Shown piece by piece: positions 1 to 7,512 of a stretch of 64,000 nt of DNA. The stretch's first letter is position 1. Each line of letters starts with the position of its first letter. Made by a program: the position numbers and the translations under genes. The notes under the pieces are model-generated. The model did no database searches, was not told the DNA's origin, and was given only the letters and a program-made list of their open reading frames with translations. Source of the stretch: a virus; IMG/VR virus record IMGVR_UViG_3300043773_000921, positions 24,549 to 88,548 of that record; one strand, written 5' to 3'.

Positions 1-23
1 TGTCATTTTGTTATTTTTTTATG

Positions 24-608
24 TTATGAAAGTGTTGTTCCTGTTACTGTAAAAGTGCGACAAACTAAATATGCATTATTTGTAGATTTTGCTGCACTTA
101 ATACAAGACTACTATTACCTGTCCATACGTAGATATTATTTGTTGTAATTGCCATATCAGTATTTGATGTATGATATTGGTTAGATGCTAAATTAAAAGG
201 CGAATAATTTAACCTTGCTGTTAATTGCCAATTAAAAATAGATAAATACTCCATAACATTTGGAAGCCTCCAACCCGTAGTAAATGGTGGAATACTAACT
301 AATAATGCTCCACTAACTGCACCTGCCCAAGGGGAAGTTGATGCTGTTCTTCTCCATCCTAAAACTGTGCTTCCATTATAGGTTGACCAATCAATTACAA
401 TATTTTTTGTATAAGTTTGTCCGCCTAATTCGTCCGTAAATCTGTTTGTATTGCCAAACACATTATTTTCTGCAAGTACTGTAAAACTTACATTTCTACC
501 TGCTTCAATATCTCCATCGTCACCTGTTGCATAAGACGTTGTTTGCCCTGTTTTCATTAGCTGTGCAGTGCTTCTACTTGGAGGAACTGCTTTTATATAT
601 GTGTCCAT
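24..608 (-). CDS. Tail-tip or adhesin protein with DUF1566/Lcl-like domain
   Basis: This 194-residue protein is probably exposed at the tail tip and may contact the host surface. Residues 112-116 read GWRLP, followed by an aromatic-rich segment. That is the core signature of the DUF1566 (Lcl C-terminal, lectin-like) fold often found at the ends of phage fibres and in bacterial surface proteins. The N-terminus has no signal peptide. It is the most downstream gene of a run of minus-strand structural genes and starts 3 bases after the preceding stop. The fold assignment rests on a short motif; the tail role is inferred from its neighbours. An ATG at positions 6-4 may start another gene that leaves the window. 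Confidence 0.6.
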   Translation of the reverse strand: MDTYIKAVPPSRSTAQLMKTGQTTSYATGDDGDIEAGRNVSFTVLAENNVFGNTNRFTDELGGQTYTKNIVIDWSTYNGSTVLGWRRTASTSPWAGAVSGALLVSIPPFTTGWRLPNVMEYLSIFNWQLTARLNYSPFNLASNQYHTSNTDMAITTNNIYVWTGNSSLVLSAAKSTNNAYLVCRTFTVTGTTLS

Positions 609-610
609 AG

Positions 611-1963
611 TTATGCTTTTGTTATGTTAAGATTTGTAACCCCTGCAACCGATGCTGTTACCGTTATTTTACTACCTACTAAAATGGTATTAGTCAAGGT
701 ATAAGCAGCGCCATCGTCTTGAATAGTAATACTTGGAGCATTTTTGATATTTGTAGTTGTATTTATTTTTAGGTCATATGGAGCATAAAAATCCACCGTT
801 AATGCATCCATAAGCTCAATTGTATAAACTATGCCATTGTTAACCCAAAGTGTTCCGTTATACTCTAATGTATCTCCTTTTTGTGGAGATGTAATATTTA
901 CGTCGTGAAGTTCATCGAGTTCCCACCCGTTCATCACCTTGACATATATTTTTCCATGAACAGCATGTGCATATTCAACATATCCAACGACAACAATGTG
1001 ACCGGAACCGGTTGGTTTGACTTTTGTAATAGCACCAGCTGTGGTTGGACTTAAATAAAGAACATCACCATCTGCCCAAGTTTCTCCTTGAAGTGAGCCT
1101 GTAGTGTTTATTTCTTCTATTTGACCAACGCAAATGATAAATCCTTCTTGATTAGTAGCAATTGTTTCTGTAACTAATCCGATTGTGTCAGCAGAATTTG
1201 CATCATTATTTGCCTGTGCTAACTCAACTGCTAATTTTTGACCTTGTGCTCCTGAAACTCGAACTGCTTTATATCCTGCTTTAGTCAATGTTTGGTTTGG
1301 TGTAACTTTGTTTACTACGCGAGCAACTAAATCAACGCCATTTTTAAGTACAACAGAACCGCCTTTAAGCATAGTTTCTGAACTACCAAGTGTATTGTTC
1401 CATTGAGTAGAACCAACAGAAAGAGTACCGCTTGGAGATACGTTTAATGCAAGTTGATCTGCAATTAAATTATATGTTCCTAAATCTACGTTTGCTATAG
1501 CACCTGTATATGGAACAAAACTTGCTAATACCCAAACAGCAGCACCAGTAGTATTATCTGTACATACATAGGTAGTTCCGTCATCTAAAGACCATCTACT
1601 TCCAGTCAGGTAACCTAATGTTACATCATCAGTTACAGAAGGAGTTATAGTAAAGTTATACAAAGACCATCTAATGTAGATGCCATTACCATCCATAACA
1701 TATAGTCGCCCGGCTTCCCACTTTAACTCATAACCAACAGCACAAATCTGAGCAATACCTTTTTGACCACCAAGCATTGCATCGATTGTACCCTCTCTTA
1801 ATCGTGAATAATTGCTAAACAAAAGACCTTGTGTTGCATCAAAATTTATATCATTGGAACCTGATGTGTTACCATTTCCTAATACAGTTGATAGATCAGC
1901 AGAACCACTTCCTGCTTCGTAATAATCAAGCTTTCCAGTTACGGGGTTAAATTTATACGGCAT
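611..1963 (-). CDS. Tail fibre-like structural protein
   Basis: A 450-residue protein starting MPYKFNPVTGKLDYY, an opening typical of fibre and appendage proteins of Bacteroidota phages. The body is rich in Gly, Thr, Asn and Val with short repeated beta-strand-like segments, as in trimeric fibres. The middle part (about residues 190-350) resembles the DUF2190/head-decoration style of sequence, with repeated 'GLV', 'GDVLYL' and 'VVVGYVE' strands, but I cannot assign a family firmly. It lies between two other putative tail genes with 2-base spacing, so it is probably in the same late transcript. No enzyme motif is visible. Confidence 0.6.
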   Translation of the reverse strand: MPYKFNPVTGKLDYYEAGSGSADLSTVLGNGNTSGSNDINFDATQGLLFSNYSRLREGTIDAMLGGQKGIAQICAVGYELKWEAGRLYVMDGNGIYIRWSLYNFTITPSVTDDVTLGYLTGSRWSLDDGTTYVCTDNTTGAAVWVLASFVPYTGAIANVDLGTYNLIADQLALNVSPSGTLSVGSTQWNNTLGSSETMLKGGSVVLKNGVDLVARVVNKVTPNQTLTKAGYKAVRVSGAQGQKLAVELAQANNDANSADTIGLVTETIATNQEGFIICVGQIEEINTTGSLQGETWADGDVLYLSPTTAGAITKVKPTGSGHIVVVGYVEYAHAVHGKIYVKVMNGWELDELHDVNITSPQKGDTLEYNGTLWVNNGIVYTIELMDALTVDFYAPYDLKINTTTNIKNAPSITIQDDGAAYTLTNTILVGSKITVTASVAGVTNLNITKA

Positions 1964-1964
1964 A

Positions 1965-2453
1965 TTAAGTTGTGATTACGCTAATAACATTATCAGCAGC
2001 ATTATACGATAAGGTTTTTGTCGCTACTAAAGTCGCACCAGTTGAATAAACAATAGTAAAAATGTTGTTAGTATTTCCACTAGGATTTCCAGCATCAACA
2101 CCAGGGTAATAAGTAATATCAATATTGTTACCCGGTATCATGTCAAAGTTAGCCAACACTGAAAGTTCATCTAGCATTGACGTAGTTGACAAGATAGGAT
2201 ATAGTAGTTCATACACATCAGCTCTTGTTGCGCCGTATGCCGTAGAAGTAATGTCTAATATATCATCAGCATATTCTACAGCAGCAATGTCTGTGCTATC
2301 TACTTCGCGCTCAAATAAAAAGCCTGATACTCCGTAGTTGCGTACCTTGACAGATCCTTTTGGAAATGCAGCAAATGGTGCCGGGTCTGCAGGAATTTTA
2401 AATACTATAGCGCCGTCCTGCTCGTACACCTGTATTGTTGAAAATAAACTCAT
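1965..2453 (-). CDS. Small structural protein, tail-associated
   Basis: A 162-residue protein that begins MSLFSTIQVYEQDGAIVFKI and has no signal peptide or membrane segment. The C-terminal part is rich in Thr, Asn and Ser and predicted beta-rich by eye. It is packed directly between two tail-fibre-like genes with spacings of 1 and 4 bases, which supports a structural role. I do not recognise a family. The plus-strand reading frame inside it is a shadow. Confidence 0.5.
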   Translation of the reverse strand: MSLFSTIQVYEQDGAIVFKIPADPAPFAAFPKGSVKVRNYGVSGFLFEREVDSTDIAAVEYADDILDITSTAYGATRADVYELLYPILSTTSMLDELSVLANFDMIPGNNIDITYYPGVDAGNPSGNTNNIFTIVYSTGATLVATKTLSYNAADNVISVITT

Positions 2454-2457
2454 ATGA

Positions 2458-3147
2458 TTATAGATTTATAACGCCCCACTGATTTGTTTTAATGTATTGA
2501 AATATCATTCCATCGCCATTTACCATACTAACAGAAGCTAAACTACCAACTATACTTTGTCCTACATTGGCATTGACTGTTGCCGTTAAATCTGTGCAGT
2601 ATATCTTATACATTTGTCCTAACACAGGAGTTGCAGGCAAAGTAAGAATAATTGCATCAGAATTTATTACTATGATATATTCAGTTAACTGCAACGTGCC
2701 AGAAGTATCATAGTAAACTAGATTATCTTCGCAGTAACATAATGGACCACGTACAGGAATAATTGGTGCTAAATCAACAGAAGTTATTACTTGCACTCCA
2801 TCGTGTTCGCCAGTTAGTTCAAGTGTTGTTCCATTTAATATTAACTCTAAATCATGATTATGAGTAATATCTATAGTGTTACTAAAAGGAATGCCGGCAT
2901 AAGTACCGGCAAGTGTAATAATATTTGTAGTAGGATTAAAAGTAAGGCCAATGGTTAATGGTTCTTGTAGATCTGTAAGGTTAACAGTTCTAGCTACAGT
3001 TGCATTATCGTAAATGTATGTTAATGTAAGTATGTTTGTTACGGGGTCATACGCTAGTTGTATATCTAGCGGACAACATGTTTCACAACCCGGAGGACAA
3101 GGGTTTGGAAACATTACTGAATCATTAAACTTATCAAACAATCCCAT
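2458..3147 (-). CDS. Structural protein with Cys-rich N-terminus
   Basis: A 229-residue protein. After a short amphipathic start (MGLFDKFND) comes a cysteine and proline cluster (PCPPGCETCCP, about residues 16-26), then repeated beta-strand units of the form 'D.VTNILTLTY' and 'PTTNIITLAGTY'. A C-terminal region looks like a small jelly-roll or carbohydrate-binding module. The repeated units and position suggest a tail or baseplate appendage. No close family is recognised; the function is inferred from context only. Confidence 0.5.
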   Translation of the reverse strand: MGLFDKFNDSVMFPNPCPPGCETCCPLDIQLAYDPVTNILTLTYIYDNATVARTVNLTDLQEPLTIGLTFNPTTNIITLAGTYAGIPFSNTIDITHNHDLELILNGTTLELTGEHDGVQVITSVDLAPIIPVRGPLCYCEDNLVYYDTSGTLQLTEYIIVINSDAIILTLPATPVLGQMYKIYCTDLTATVNANVGQSIVGSLASVSMVNGDGMIFQYIKTNQWGVINL

Positions 3148-3148
3148 A

Positions 3149-3700
3149 TTAACTTATTTTCATTCTTGCGTGATACGGTTTTTTATTCTCAGGAATCTCA
3201 AATAAATACAATGACAATCCTTCCTGTTCCTCGTTACCAGTTTCCATTTCAGACTTTAGTTTAAACTCTTCGCATAACCTAGTAGATACCTCTAATGCTT
3301 TAGCTATCTGAATCTCATCATCGGGAGTATTGTCAAGACTCATTAACATCTTTCTCCAGTGCTCTGCTTTAGCCTTAAACATATCGACATTCAGATCGTT
3401 TTCAGACAACTGTATTCTTTTGTAGAAATCAATCAGGTTAATAACCTGTTCCGTTTTCTCTATGTTTTTCCAGTTGGACCAGTCTTTAAACAGTCCGTAG
3501 TTTGCAGTGACCTGCTCTCTTCTTTCTACCGGTGGCAGTTGCCAGTAAGGGTTATCTTTCTTGGTATAGACAAAGTAAATGTAAGTAATCACCTGTGCAA
3601 ACTTTACCTCTTTTGGAAACTCACCTTTTACAGCTATATATTCCGGTACCGTTTGCCCTGCAGGAGTAACACATACTTCTCCCATATTAAGATAAAACAT
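3149..3700 (-). CDS. Hypothetical protein, first gene of the tail cluster
   Basis: A soluble protein of about 183 residues, mostly helical, with charged C-terminal half and no recognised domain. The reading frame is open upstream to a TTG at 3730, but the first ATG is at 3700 (MFYLNMGEVCV) and is preferred. Another ATG at 3685 is possible. The upstream sequence contains a TATGTTCG-like element close to the Bacteroidota TAnnTTTG promoter box. A terminator for the upstream operon lies just beyond, so this gene probably starts its own transcript with the four fibre-like genes downstream. It could be a tail-assembly or adaptor protein, but nothing in the sequence shows that directly. Confidence 0.5.
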   Translation of the reverse strand: MFYLNMGEVCVTPAGQTVPEYIAVKGEFPKEVKFAQVITYIYFVYTKKDNPYWQLPPVERREQVTANYGLFKDWSNWKNIEKTEQVINLIDFYKRIQLSENDLNVDMFKAKAEHWRKMLMSLDNTPDDEIQIAKALEVSTRLCEEFKLKSEMETGNEEQEGLSLYLFEIPENKKPYHARMKIS

Positions 3701-3745
3701 AGAATCGCTTTTATAGTGCGAACATAACAATATTATTTAATACCG

Positions 3746-3775
3746 CAAAAAAAATGCCCGAGTTTTTACTCAGGC
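3746..3775 (-). terminator. Intrinsic terminator after rusA-like gene
   Basis: Read on the minus strand: an 8-base-pair stem (GCCTGAGT with ACTCGGGC, one G-T wobble), an AAAA loop, then a run of T. It lies 26 bases past the stop of the RusA-like gene and separates that operon from the tail genes. Confidence 0.85.
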
Positions 3776-3800
3776 AAATCGAAACACTTTTAAACCAAAA

Positions 3801-4211
3801 CTATATGACAACTTTAATATGTCCATGTAAACCCCAAACTTTTGTCATTTTACCAATGGTATGAACATGACTGTCTTCTTTCATCAAGGCATCCATAAAA
3901 GCTTTGAGCATATTGTCAATATCCGGCTTCATCTTATGCGGCATATTAATCCTTTCTAAACGCTCTTTCATTTTTGGCTTACTTAATGTAGAACTAATTG
4001 GTATTGTTACCACAAATGTGATGCTTTTTATCTCATCAAACTTAAACTCGTCTGGCTTTATTCCAAGTTTAATAAGTTCTGAGTTCCACAAGATCCTAAT
4101 ATCGTCTTTCCAGCCCATATATTTCTTGTATCGCTTGTCGGCATACATCTGTTTCTGTGTAGTCCTTACGGCACCCATCGGTTCAATGTCCAAATACAAA
4201 TCTAGTTCCAT
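3801..4211 (-). CDS. rusA: RusA family Holliday junction resolvase
   Basis: A 136-residue homolog of RusA endonucleases, which cut four-way DNA junctions during phage recombination and before packaging. The diagnostic motif MKPDIDNMLKAFMDAL (residues 94-109) supplies the metal-binding aspartates D97 and D99 and the conserved Asn and Lys. A downstream EDSHV (residues 112-116) matches the usual DDSxV with the third acidic residue, D113. Length is normal for the family (about 120-140). It is the last gene of the 6679-3801 operon and is followed by a strong terminator. The plus-strand ERF and SSB genes are likely partners in the same recombination pathway (inference). Confidence 0.93.
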   Translation of the reverse strand: MELDLYLDIEPMGAVRTTQKQMYADKRYKKYMGWKDDIRILWNSELIKLGIKPDEFKFDEIKSITFVVTIPISSTLSKPKMKERLERINMPHKMKPDIDNMLKAFMDALMKEDSHVHTIGKMTKVWGLHGHIKVVI

Positions 4212-4214
4212 GTT

Positions 4215-4676
4215 TCACTTTAGTAAAATAGCTGTAGTAATAATCCCTGCTGCAAATCCTCCGATAATACCCCAGGTTGTCCCTATAAAGATACCTCTTT
4301 TTCGCTCATTTTTAGCATATTTAAGGCCCTGCTGCCAAAGATTATTTAACTCAGTTATTTTATCAGAACTCATATTGTACGCACGTTGGTAAGTACCTAC
4401 TCGTTCCTCTAAAGTTCGCTCTATACTCTTATGTTCTGCTATCTGGAAATCAAAAGATCTGATAGTATTTTCATTTTTATCAATGATACTCTTGTAGTCA
4501 CCAATAGTTTTTTCCTTAGACTTGATAATTCCAATCACATCATTCCACTTCTTAGTAGATATAAGCACCGTATCTTTTCTTGTCATATAGGATATGCTAA
4601 TATCGCCATAAACATGAACTGTATCAAACTGACTAAATGCCAGTATCGGAAGCAGTAAAAACAATATTACTTTCAT
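4215..4676 (-). CDS. Signal-peptide, coiled-coil, membrane protein (spanin-like)
   Basis: A 153-residue envelope protein. The N-terminus is a classical signal peptide (MKVILFLLLPILAFSQ). A long coiled-coil-like stretch (about residues 45-125, rich in K, E, I and N) follows, and then a C-terminal membrane segment (about 129-151, GIFIGTTWGIIGGFAAGIIT). This topology places the coiled coil in the periplasm and suits a spanin or lysis-helper role. The start overlaps the stop of the synthetase-like gene (ATGA), so translation is probably coupled. A second coiled-coil membrane protein at 5541-5873 in the same operon could be its partner. The lysis role is inferred; a tail chaperone or superinfection-exclusion protein is also possible. 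Confidence 0.6.
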   Translation of the reverse strand: MKVILFLLLPILAFSQFDTVHVYGDISISYMTRKDTVLISTKKWNDVIGIIKSKEKTIGDYKSIIDKNENTIRSFDFQIAEHKSIERTLEERVGTYQRAYNMSSDKITELNNLWQQGLKYAKNERKRGIFIGTTWGIIGGFAAGIITTAILLK

Positions 4677-5509
4677 ATCCGGACATCCTGTATTTTGTTT
4701 TCAAACTCTTTGATGTTCCAGGCTCTTGCCAATCTAGTCATTCCGATGCCACCACCAAAACGATCAAAGAACTTATGCTGCAAAAACTTATCTAGTTCAG
4801 CAACAACTCTTTTCTCGGTAAACAACTCAAACAATTTCTCGGCATACTTGCCACCTTCAATCGTATAAAAGTTCTCACGCATCTTCTCTGGATCACTGCT
4901 TCTCTGTGCCGAGCCAATAGTTTCCTGCCCATACATGATGACATCACACTTAGCATAAATATCAGCATACTTGCAGTACATGTTCCAGAAAGGATTAGTA
5001 CGTAATGGGAAGTTTTTCAAGAATACTACATCACCCTGCTCATCTCTCAACCTTGACTCATGCTCATTCTCGATAATCTCAGTACCATAGGCAACACAAA
5101 TATCGTTATAGTCAACATCAACACCAGTGCTAAACCCTAAATGCTGCAACAAATCCTTTTCAAGCTCTAGCATCACATTCATATCCCCCTTACTCTCAAA
5201 CTCAAACATAGGAAATATCAACTCATGCCGGCCAGGTATCGGATTCTTCTCCTGCCTGTAACTAGTACTAATACAATACACCCCATCCCAGTCAGGATTA
5301 TTAAGCAACTCATGCTCAAGCCACATCTGTCCAGTCTGTGGTAAAGGCCAGACATCTCTATTATAATCAAACACAGCAATACTATGCGGATTCTCACATG
5401 CCGCAAGTATCGATAACCTTGATTGAGTAGGAACTTCCTTGAACCCTCTGCCCCTAAAAAAAGCCCGCATCTTAGTTACGAGCAAATCATAAACCTTAGT
5501 TTCGTACAT
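4673..5509 (-). CDS. Class II aminoacyl-tRNA synthetase-like catalytic core (Asn/Asp type)
   Basis: A 278-residue protein with the three class II synthetase motifs. Motif 1 region is FFRGRGFKEVPTQSR (17-31). Motif 2 is SYRQE...GRHELIFPMFEFE (83-105), with the ATP-binding arginine R85 and E87. Motif 3 is FGGGIGMTRLARAW (251-264), with R259. The arrangement is closest to AsnRS/AspRS. No anticodon-binding OB domain is present; AsnRS and AspRS are usually 430 residues or more. Such free-standing cores include the archaeal-type asparagine synthetase that evolved from AsnRS. It could therefore make asparagine or another amide, modify an amino acid or nucleotide, or act on tRNA. The substrate cannot be read from the sequence. 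The start at 5509 is an ATG after an AT-rich leader; the end overlaps the next gene by 4 bases. Confidence 0.82.
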   Translation of the reverse strand: MYETKVYDLLVTKMRAFFRGRGFKEVPTQSRLSILAACENPHSIAVFDYNRDVWPLPQTGQMWLEHELLNNPDWDGVYCISTSYRQEKNPIPGRHELIFPMFEFESKGDMNVMLELEKDLLQHLGFSTGVDVDYNDICVAYGTEIIENEHESRLRDEQGDVVFLKNFPLRTNPFWNMYCKYADIYAKCDVIMYGQETIGSAQRSSDPEKMRENFYTIEGGKYAEKLFELFTEKRVVAELDKFLQHKFFDRFGGGIGMTRLARAWNIKEFENKIQDVRI

Positions 5510-5540
5510 AATACATTTATTTAAAAGTGAACAATAAATA

Positions 5541-5873
5541 CTACCATCTTAACAAGTCATCTTTCAAATCCTCTATCTCCTTAATGTCATCTAAAATAAC
5601 ATCATGTAAACTATCAATCTGCTTCTGGTTCATCTTACGAATCTCTGTCAGTTCCTCTATCTTCCGATAACTACTCTCAATACTCTTAACCAACATGCTA
5701 TCCCTCATCCTAACCTCAGTATTTAACACAAGCAAATCAGTGTTAATCTTGTCGATTTTATCCTGTAACTGATCATTCCTTACAATGCTATATCTAGTAA
5801 AGGCTATCTGCAACATCATAAAAAATAAACTAACAGCAGTAATGCCGCCATAAACAAGCATAGACCTATTCAT
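5541..5873 (-). CDS. N-terminally anchored coiled-coil protein (inner-membrane spanin-like)
   Basis: A 110-residue protein when started at the ATG at 5873 (MNRSMLVYGG), which is preferred because a GGAGGGG ribosome-binding site precedes it. The frame also extends 10 residues further upstream. One membrane segment lies at residues 5-25 (MLVYGGITAVSLFFMMLQIAF). The rest is a continuous charged coiled coil (about 35-108). This is the usual build of an Rz-like inner-membrane spanin; the neighbour at 4215-4676 may be the partner. It overlaps the upstream gene by 8 bases. Confidence 0.6.
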   Translation of the reverse strand: MNRSMLVYGGITAVSLFFMMLQIAFTRYSIVRNDQLQDKIDKINTDLLVLNTEVRMRDSMLVKSIESSYRKIEELTEIRKMNQKQIDSLHDVILDDIKEIEDLKDDLLRW

Positions 5874-6168
5874 TACAAGCCCCTCCCCTCTGACTACCAA
5901 CAATCACTTCCTCATAAGACACCCCCGGCTCATTATAAACATAATGATTACTGACATTCTCAACAACAGACTTACAATAAAGCAAGTAATCTACAACCAA
6001 TGCAGCAAACTTCTCATAGCGACCATCAGCACTACTACTCAACTCCCTCCAGCCATCATAACTCCTGCCCATACAATGAGCATCCTCCCAACCAATCCAC
6101 CACATACGCTCCTCATGGTCATCAACATTAACACCCCGCCATTCTAAATATTCCAATATAGACATCAT
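5866..6168 (-). CDS. Hypothetical acidic 100-residue protein
   Basis: A small protein rich in W, Y, E and D, starting MMSILEYLEWRG (a second ATG follows immediately). Its N-terminal half contains 'ERMWWIGWEDAHCMGRSYDGWREL', similar in flavour to small phage proteins of unknown role. No membrane segment or signal peptide. It sits between the coiled-coil protein (8-base overlap) and the 168-residue protein (4-base gap), so it belongs to the same operon. Confidence 0.5.
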   Translation of the reverse strand: MMSILEYLEWRGVNVDDHEERMWWIGWEDAHCMGRSYDGWRELSSSADGRYEKFAALVVDYLLYCKSVVENVSNHYVYNEPGVSYEEVIVGSQRGGACNE

Positions 6169-6172
6169 AATC

Positions 6173-6679
6173 CTACTTCTTTAACTTGTTAACAATCAAT
6201 TCTACCAACTCTGCCTTACTTAACCTACCATCGCCATCATCACCCAACAACTCCAGCAACTCAGCCTTCTTCATCTTACTATAATCAGGCTCTTTCAACA
6301 CACCAATACTCTCACTCGGAGCAGCACCAGCCTCATCCGCCTCAACAACCTCATCCCCAATAACCGGTGCAACATACTTATACCCCCCTATCTTCGGTAC
6401 AACAAACAACTTAATATCAATACTATCATCATACCTCAAACTCATAGACTGACTAGTATGACTAACAACAAAATCATACACACTCTCACTAGGAATACCA
6501 GGGCCATCAACAACCATCTTCCCATTAACCTCATAACAGTTCCACCCATCTACACCCAACAATCTTCCAACCTCCTCAACTACCCCCGGTACCCGACAAT
6601 CTTTAGTCGTAACCAAAGTACCCAACTTTACATGACCACCAGCAGCAGTCTTTACATAATAATTTATCCTTGTCTGCAT
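6173..6679 (-). CDS. Hypothetical protein with C-terminal SAP/HeH-like helix pair
   Basis: A 168-residue protein, first gene of the leftward operon. The body (1-120) is beta-rich and unrecognised. An acidic Ala/Glu linker (about 110-130) leads to a C-terminal segment, residues 135-168, with the pattern KMKKAELLELL...LSKAELVELI. This resembles the short helix-extended-helix (SAP, LEM or Rho-N) DNA- or RNA-binding unit often found at the end of phage virion proteins. Known members bind nucleic acid, but the match here is short. The start at 6679 faces the divergent plus-strand gene across a 160-base gap. Confidence 0.5.
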   Translation of the reverse strand: MQTRINYYVKTAAGGHVKLGTLVTTKDCRVPGVVEEVGRLLGVDGWNCYEVNGKMVVDGPGIPSESVYDFVVSHTSQSMSLRYDDSIDIKLFVVPKIGGYKYVAPVIGDEVVEADEAGAAPSESIGVLKEPDYSKMKKAELLELLGDDGDGRLSKAELVELIVNKLKK

Positions 6680-6839
6680 AATAATATAGTTTTAATAGTG
6701 AACGAATAATGGCACAATATACACAGATAGTACGTTTTATGCAAGTTTTTGGTAGGGGAAAAAGAAAAAAGACGGGAGGGCACTTAATGTATCGTACCCC
6801 CGCGTTAAATCATTATCTAACTTTTTAATTTCATGTATT
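6680..6839. promoter_or_regulatory. Divergent intergenic region at the strand switch
   Basis: This 160-base gap separates the leftward operon (start 6679) from the rightward one (start 6840), so promoters for both must lie here or overlap the genes. The right half has a TAACTTTTT element at 6818-6826, near the TAnnTTTG -7 box of Bacteroidota promoters, 14 bases before the rightward ATG. A purine-rich stretch (GGGGAAAAAGAAAAAAGACGGG) lies in the middle. No convincing -33 box was found, and the promoter call is weak. Confidence 0.4.
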
Positions 6840-7217
6840 ATGAGCAAAGTTTCATTGGGAAAAGTAAGTGAAATCATTGAAAGAGGTGAGAAAAACTCTC
6901 CACTTTTCATGAAAGAAGGAGAACATCTTGTTAAATTGTTGGGAAAAGGCACTTGGGGGCAGAAAGCTTCGCAGTGTATCTTGACTGATAAGGGTACCAT
7001 TGGTGCCTATCAGTTGATAGACCAAATGAGAAAGGATGGTATCCTGGAAGATTTCCTGGACGAAGCAGAGTTTGTGTTTGAAACTGGTGAAGAGTTATTC
7101 GTCACCATAAATGCAAAAGCTGTAGTAGAAACTCGACTTCCTGACGAAGAAGAAGAGGAGGAAGAAGACGAAGAAGAAGTCGTCGTCGTCAAGAAGAAAA
7201 CTTCTACAAAGAAGTAA
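6840..7217 (+). CDS. Hypothetical protein with acidic-then-basic tail
   Basis: A 125-residue protein, the first rightward gene. Residues 1-100 form an unrecognised globular part. The tail is extreme: an uninterrupted Glu/Asp run (about 102-112), four valines, then KKKTSTKK. The coding DNA there is a degenerate GAA/GAG then GTC trinucleotide repeat. Acidic tails of this kind occur in nucleic-acid mimics and in SSB-like proteins. Position at the start of the early strand and its own strong terminator suggest a highly expressed early protein (inference). The start ATG is the only good one and lacks a Shine-Dalgarno. Confidence 0.6.
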   Translation: MSKVSLGKVSEIIERGEKNSPLFMKEGEHLVKLLGKGTWGQKASQCILTDKGTIGAYQLIDQMRKDGILEDFLDEAEFVFETGEELFVTINAKAVVETRLPDEEEEEEEDEEEVVVVKKKTSTKK

Positions 7218-7224
7218 GAAAGAT

Positions 7225-7253
7225 CCCTGCGCCTTCGGGCGTGGGGTTTTTTT
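7225..7253 (+). terminator. Strong intrinsic terminator
   Basis: A 9-base-pair stem (CCCTGCGCC with GGCGTGGGG, two G-T wobbles), a stable TTCG tetraloop and seven T. It lies 7 bases past the stop of the acidic-tail gene. Confidence 0.92.
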
Positions 7254-7512
7254 CAGATGTGCCTACTACTGTTAGTAAGAGGCACAACTATTAGATAATG
7301 ATTTACATATAGCGTTGACTGTCAGACTGTTAGTGCTATTGTTCCACGTGGAACATGATAGAGGAAAGGTGTGAGTGGCTACCATCTGCTGCGCATTACT
7401 CTACTCTACATCACATCGCACAACTCTATTAGTGTTATACATACTGATACTGTGAGTGATTGCGTGGGTTTTATTATAGGTGAGATTATTAACAATCAAA
7501 TATATTATTATT
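7254..7512 (+). other. Noncoding region with hairpin, short repeat and parS-like site
   Basis: No convincing gene lies here; the open frame from 7371 begins with GTG, has no family features and overlaps the next gene. The stretch holds a bulged hairpin (7259-7285: GTGCCT with AGGCAC, inner ACTA with TAGT), an 8-base direct repeat GACTGTCA/GACTGTTA (7317-7332) and the parS-like palindrome at 7340-7355. An ATTAACAAT element (7488-7496) precedes the next gene. The combination suggests a regulatory, partition or replication-related site. Confidence 0.5.
7340..7355. promoter_or_regulatory. parS: parS-like palindrome (ParB binding site candidate)
   Basis: The 16-base perfect palindrome TGTTCCACGTGGAACA matches the known bacterial chromosomal parS consensus (TGTTNCACGTGNAACA). 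It is intergenic, and the same strand encodes a ParB-like protein at 18921-20960. A 16-base perfect match in a noncoding gap is unlikely by chance. Which ParB (phage or host) binds it is unknown. Confidence 0.7.
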
